Shown: positions 11,717 through 14,748 of the stretch, piece after piece
Numbering within the stretch: the stretch's first letter is position 1
Layout of the letters: every line of letters starts with the position of its first letter
Assembly: GCA_030641185.1 (NCBI GenBank)
Contig: DAOWHY010000006.1
Location: forward strand, 1 to 14,748
DNA length: 14,748 nt
Direction: 5' to 3'
DNA from: Candidatus Moraniibacteriota bacterium
GTDB lineage: Bacteria > Patescibacteriota > Minisyncoccia > JAHIHE01 > JAGLIN01
Translations under genes and position numbers: made by a program
Notes under the pieces: generated by a model
Told to the model about the DNA's origin: nothing
What the model saw: only the letters and a program-made list of their open reading frames with translations
Database searches by the model: none

Positions 11717-11830
11717 TCTGATGATGGAGGGTTGTGCCTAAAATAAAAGGTTTAATACCCACCAGCTCATCGGATTCCGCTGAATTTTTATCCGGCGGAA
11801 GATTGGAATGAACATTGAAAATAATAAATA
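11717..11830 (+). promoter_or_regulatory. Structured 5' leader of the SPFH operon
   Basis: GATGA (near 11720) pairs with TCATC (near 11768) outside TGGAGGGT/ACCCACCA (one mismatch) and a small CCT/AGG helix. A second hairpin TTCCGC/GCGGAA follows before the Shine-Dalgarno site. No known riboswitch is recognised. No poly-T follows the hairpins, so any control would act on translation or stability. Confidence 0.4.
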
Positions 11831-11845
11831 AAGGAGTGAATGATT

Positions 11846-12952
11846 ATGAGTGAAAGAAAGAGTTTTAATGAGAGAGTGATCCATGGGAAAGATGAAAAGA
11901 AAGCAAAAGAACTTAATATCTTTGGCCAAATAAGATTAATAGTTCCTTTGCTTGGAAAGATAAAAGTAATTACTTTAATATTGGTAATATTTTTGTTTTT
12001 GTCTTTCTTCTTTATGGCTATCTCTATTGGTATAGAATTAGCGATAATCGGAGAACTAATTATAATTTTGATAGTATTTATGTTAGTTACCCCTTTTGTT
12101 TCAATTAAAAAGATACCGCCTATGTATATTGGAGTCCCGCTGATACTCGGCGAAAGGACAAAGGCATATATATTGAAAGAAGGATGGGCTATTATTATAA
12201 AAGGTATTTTTGAACATATGCCAGTATATGTCGGGAAAGTTAATTTGGATTTCAAATTGACTGTCCGCGCTAAAGATAATGCTCAGGCAAAACTCAGAAC
12301 CTCTATGTTGATTGGAGTTGACAGAAAAAAGGTCATTGAATATCTAGACGCAGGAGGTGTATTTGGAATAGATGTTAAAGAAGAAGAACATAAAAATGAA
12401 AGCGCAAAAGGTATTGCGGATTCAGTCATAGATATGGCAAAGTCATCTATTACAATGACCTCTAAAGAGAAAAGCCTTAATGAGATTCTGGCAATAGATG
12501 GGAAGATAACTACCGATGCTATTAAGAAGATAACCAGAGCTGAGAAAGACGCTGAGATAGATGCGTTAAAACCAGATGTAGAATACGAGATTGCTGGCTT
12601 AGGAATGCTTCTAAATAACTTTGTTATAAAAGAACCAGAACCGGTTGGAAAAATAGCAGAGGTCTTTGAAAAGCAGGCAGTTGAGATGCTAGAGAGAGAA
12701 TTTGAACAAACCCATATCGGAACCAAGATTTTGCAGATCAAGGAAATGATAAAGGAACTTGGAAAAGATGGGAGAACCATTAGCCCAGAGACGATGTATC
12801 TTATTCTGACAGAACAAGAATTGTTAGAAAAAGGACACAAGATAACACCTGGACTTAATAGACTATTGAATGGTTTAGCAGGTCTAATAGAAGAAGGCGC
12901 AGGAATCAGCGATATTCTTGGGCTTATAAAGAACTTCAAAGGTGATAAGTGA
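11846..12952 (+). CDS. SPFH/band-7 domain membrane protein (stomatin/flotillin-like)
   Basis: Start set at ATG 11846 (MSERKSF), because AAGGAG at 11831-11836 is nine bases away; the in-frame ATG at 11840 would be only three bases from it. The protein is 368 residues. A charged cytoplasmic head (1-40) precedes two adjacent hydrophobic segments (about 41-61 and 63-86), then an SPFH-type domain from about 92: IPPMYIGVPLILGERTKAYI, a beta-rich VYVGKVNLDFKLTVRAKDN section, and a helical region (LDAGGVFGIDVKEEEHKNES, then AEVFEKQAVEMLEREFEQ) that probably oligomerises. SPFH proteins form membrane rings or scaffolds that organise proteases and other membrane proteins. The pairing of two helices with SPFH is less usual than the single anchor of HflK or stomatin. 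It overlaps the next gene by one base and ends at TGA. Confidence 0.75.
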   Translation: MSERKSFNERVIHGKDEKKAKELNIFGQIRLIVPLLGKIKVITLILVIFLFLSFFFMAISIGIELAIIGELIIILIVFMLVTPFVSIKKIPPMYIGVPLILGERTKAYILKEGWAIIIKGIFEHMPVYVGKVNLDFKLTVRAKDNAQAKLRTSMLIGVDRKKVIEYLDAGGVFGIDVKEEEHKNESAKGIADSVIDMAKSSITMTSKEKSLNEILAIDGKITTDAIKKITRAEKDAEIDALKPDVEYEIAGLGMLLNNFVIKEPEPVGKIAEVFEKQAVEMLEREFEQTHIGTKILQIKEMIKELGKDGRTISPETMYLILTEQELLEKGHKITPGLNRLLNGLAGLIEEGAGISDILGLIKNFKGDK

Positions 12953-13761
12953 TGGAAGAAATTTCTTTGGGAAAAGCAAAGATAATATTGTTACCAATTA
13001 TTTTGGGATTGATAATAATATTTTTTCTAAAGCTTTTCCACATAAAACTTCCTTTCTTGATCTGGGTCGCTCTATTGATGGCAATCTTTTCTGTTTCTTT
13101 ATTGCTATCAATGGAATCAAAGATATTTTCGTCCAAACTTTCGACCCCACTCATCAAAACAACCCTCGTGGTTTTGGTTGTTGCCGTAATAATAGTAATG
13201 GCAATAAGTTGGGCAATGGATCAAGGATCAAGATCGGCGAATTATCTTGAGATCCGATTGCCTGAAGAGTTCAACAATGACACAAGGTCTAAGGATTACG
13301 GGTACAACCGCATAAACAACAGGGATTTCAATGGGGACTATGTGATCGAAGATGGAAAAATGCAGGTACTCGGAGGAATTAGACTAACAAACACTGATTT
13401 GCTTTATGAGCATCCAACTTTCAAATTTTCTATCGGAAGACTTGAAGCTGGAGAAGTCGCAACAATAAGTGTTTTGTTTGAGAGTGAGTATGGGATTTGT
13501 CCGTTCACTTTCACTGTGAAAGGGCCCACGGTTGGTCACAGCGCAAAGAGGGTAACATTCGGCGTGAATGAGCACGATCGAATTTGGGTAAAAATTGATA
13601 ATTCTCAAATAGATGTGGGAAATTATCAGTTTGATACCAGTACTGGGAGTTTTGATCTTGTTATGGACATAACCTCTAATAAAGTACAAGACCCAAAAGA
13701 CCGTAAACATCCTCGTTTTTTTGAACCGTCGTTCAATTTAGACGACATTGTTTTCGGTTAA
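12952..13761 (+). CDS. Three-helix membrane protein with C-terminal outer domain, unknown
   Basis: Start set at ATG 12952: it overlaps the TGA of the upstream gene (TGATG) and has AAAGGTG at 12938-12944. A GTG just upstream at 12949 is less likely. The 269-residue protein has hydrophobic segments at about 10-28, 33-53 and 68-88, followed by a 180-residue polar, beta-rich domain, probably outside the membrane. That domain contains SEYGICPFTFTVKGPTVG and ends in the acidic motif NLDDIVFG. No catalytic motif is seen. Coupled translation with the SPFH gene suggests that the two products act together, perhaps as scaffold and partner, much as NfeD accompanies flotillin-type proteins; I see no NfeD signature, so this is an analogy only. 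Base composition is a little more GC-rich than the neighbours. Confidence 0.7.
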   Translation: MEEISLGKAKIILLPIILGLIIIFFLKLFHIKLPFLIWVALLMAIFSVSLLLSMESKIFSSKLSTPLIKTTLVVLVVAVIIVMAISWAMDQGSRSANYLEIRLPEEFNNDTRSKDYGYNRINNRDFNGDYVIEDGKMQVLGGIRLTNTDLLYEHPTFKFSIGRLEAGEVATISVLFESEYGICPFTFTVKGPTVGHSAKRVTFGVNEHDRIWVKIDNSQIDVGNYQFDTSTGSFDLVMDITSNKVQDPKDRKHPRFFEPSFNLDDIVFG

Positions 13762-13778
13762 TTAAAATTAACAATTTT

Positions 13779-13834
13779 AGAGAATGAATTTTTCTGACAA
13801 CTAAGTATCAGATTAAAACATTCTCTGTTTTTTT
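13779..13834 (+). terminator. Terminator of the SPFH operon
   Basis: AGAGAATG/CATTCTCT encloses an inner TCTGA/TCAGA hairpin and is followed by G and seven T residues (13828-13834). Confidence 0.85.
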
Positions 13835-13849
13835 ATGCTTAATTGAAAC

Positions 13850-13890
13850 ACACCCTGCCTGCTTCGCAGTCTACCCCTCTCAAGAGGGGA
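13850..13890. repeat. Short palindromic repeat, CCCCTCT/AGAGGGG type
   Basis: CCTGCTTCGCAG is followed by the perfect hairpin CCCCTCTCAAGAGGGG (13874-13889), another common bacterial dispersed palindrome; single copy here. Confidence 0.65.
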
Positions 13891-13973
13891 ATATTTTCAA
13901 ATTGTTTTTCGTTTTAATGACAGATAGATTGCCAAACAGCATAATTTATGTTAGTCTTAAAATGTTAATATGT

Positions 13974-13979
13974 TAAAAT
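13974..13979 (+). promoter_or_regulatory. Likely -10 element of the hydrolase gene
   Basis: TAAAAT ends six bases before the ATG at 13986, which would make the start codon the transcript start. The -35 region (TTAGTC near 13951) is poor. Confidence 0.35.
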
Positions 13980-13985
13980 GCCAAT

Positions 13986-14636
13986 ATGAATATCGTCTGG
14001 TACGGACAAAGCTGTTTCAAAATTCAAAGCAAAGACCTCGTTTTAATCACCGATCCTTTTGACAAAAAAATCGGACTTAGGCCTCCTTTCGGATCAGCAG
14101 ACATTGTGACCATCAGTCACGATCATTACGATCATAATAATTTTCAAGTTATCAAAAACAATCCTTTTATTATTGACAGCGCTGGAGAATATGAGATAAA
14201 AAAAGTAATAATCAAAGGAATTAACTCATATCATGATAATCAAGAAGGAAAAGAAAGGGGACAGAATACGATTTATATCATAGAAATGGAAAACATAAGA
14301 ATTTGCCATTTGGGAGATTTCGGACAGAATGCTCTTATAAACGGACAGTTAGAAAAAATAGGTCAGATTGATATTCTATTCATTCCCGTTGGCGGAGTTT
14401 TTACGATTGACTGGAAATCAGCAAGCGCTATCATCAGCCAGATTGAACCAAGAATAATAATTCCGATGCACTACAAAATTCCAGGAGTAAAAGGGGAATT
14501 GCTAAAATTAGATACCATTGATAAATTCTGCGAAGAACGCGGGGCTTCATCCAAAGACGCTGTTAATAAGTTTAGCATTAAGAAAAAAGATTTGCCTCAA
14601 GAAGGATCAGAAACAGTGATAATGAAAGTTGTTTAA
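13986..14636 (+). CDS. Metallo-beta-lactamase-fold hydrolase, UlaG-like (Lactamase_B_3)
   Basis: A 216-residue soluble zinc-dependent hydrolase. The metal motif is HDHYDH (H45, H47, D49, H50); H108 and D111 in CHLGDFG, and H162 in IIPMHYK, complete the usual set. The N-terminal IVWYGQSCFKI and LITDPF strands are typical of this subfamily, which includes L-ascorbate-6-phosphate lactonase UlaG and many uncharacterised bacterial and archaeal proteins. The substrate cannot be told, and UlaG specificity should not be assumed. There is no Shine-Dalgarno site, and a -10-like TAAAAT directly precedes the gene, so a leaderless message is possible. It stands alone after the SPFH operon terminator and is followed by a repeat. 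Confidence 0.88.
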   Translation: MNIVWYGQSCFKIQSKDLVLITDPFDKKIGLRPPFGSADIVTISHDHYDHNNFQVIKNNPFIIDSAGEYEIKKVIIKGINSYHDNQEGKERGQNTIYIIEMENIRICHLGDFGQNALINGQLEKIGQIDILFIPVGGVFTIDWKSASAIISQIEPRIIIPMHYKIPGVKGELLKLDTIDKFCEERGASSKDAVNKFSIKKKDLPQEGSETVIMKVV

Positions 14637-14654
14637 TATGAAACTTTCTTACTC

Positions 14655-14712
14655 TGTCATCCCAGAATTTTTTTCTAAAAGCGAAGCTTTAGAAAAAAAT
14701 GTCTGGGATCCA
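14655..14712 (+). repeat. Palindromic repeat, CATCCCAGA family, copy 3
   Basis: TGTCATCCCAGAATTTTTTTC and AGAAAAAAATGTCTGGGATCCA-type arms around CTAAAAGCGAAGCTTTAG. The following CAGTTAGTTTCACT resembles the tail of the composite repeat at 10018-10075, so heads and tails of two families have recombined. The window ends in a GAT microrepeat (14737-14748). Confidence 0.8.
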
Positions 14713-14748
14713 GTTAGTTTCACTTAACAAGATTATTATGATGATGAT

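Larger units (their letters stand above)
11288..11845. other. Intergenic region between tRNA-Val and the SPFH operon
   Basis: No protein gene is visible. It holds two large hairpins next to the tRNA (11313-11375 and 11394-11450), a minus-strand promoter (11483-11510), a DnaA-box match (11517-11525), a MITE (11545-11661), the SPFH operon promoter (11681-11709) and a structured leader (about 11715-11830). Confidence 0.7.

Noticed and set aside
12283..12939. Minus-strand 218-residue ORF
   Set aside because: It lies opposite the SPFH gene, is Ser/Ile-rich in the way typical of antisense frames, and has no start signals.
13034..13042. DnaA box TTTTCCACA
   Set aside because: One mismatch and located in codons for a hydrophobic segment; expected by chance.
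13384..13710. Minus-strand 108-residue ORF
   Set aside because: Antisense shadow of the outer-domain gene with no start signals.

Overview
The window is AT-rich bacterial DNA, most likely from a Candidate Phyla Radiation (Patescibacteria) genome. This is inferred from short compact genes, a conserved-looking small secreted Gln/Glu-rich protein, many weak or absent Shine-Dalgarno sites, a Wzy_C-type O-antigen ligase, and dense short palindromic repeats. TGA acts as a stop codon (for example at the end of the SPFH gene), so the genetic code is standard.

Layout. From 1 to 1.45 kb two minus-strand genes encode a secreted coiled-coil protein and a one-helix membrane peptide. From 1.76 to 4.11 kb lies a 780-residue O-antigen ligase/polymerase-like gene, much longer than its family. 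The excess is made of palindromic repeats that stay in frame, including six exact copies of the universal ParB-binding site parS (TGTTTCACGTGAAACA). A seventh copy lies just downstream, giving seven sites in 1.5 kb. From 4.25 to 5.6 kb a strong promoter precedes a small ORF and a HEPN-like protein. From 5.7 to 6.5 kb there is a REP-associated tyrosine transposase (RAYT) with one copy of a 92-bp palindromic element upstream and a second copy inside its own coding sequence. Next come a small membrane protein, a promoter-to-terminator unit for a structured RNA with 6S-like topology (7.03-7.22 kb), the CCA-adding enzyme, and tRNA-Ala(CGC).

The segment 9.0-10.0 kb holds minus-strand SpoIIM-like and unknown genes. 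Between 10.19 and 11.51 kb there is almost no protein coding but many stacked helices around tRNA-Val(TAC), bracketed by a minus-strand promoter and a minus-strand intrinsic terminator; this may be one long structured transcript. From 11.68 to 13.83 kb there is a two-gene operon (an SPFH/band-7 membrane protein and a three-helix membrane protein with an outer domain), and then an UlaG-like metallo-beta-lactamase-fold hydrolase.

How it fits together. The parS cluster, plus four perfect DnaA-box 9-mers in the window, suggests a chromosome-segregation centromere that may be near the replication origin. The host gene appears to have absorbed parS and REP elements without losing its frame. Several repeat families recur through the window: a 27-bp GGATTCCCGCC family, a CATCCCAGA family, a 117-bp MITE, and the RAYT-linked element. 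A RAYT is present as a possible mobiliser of at least one of them.
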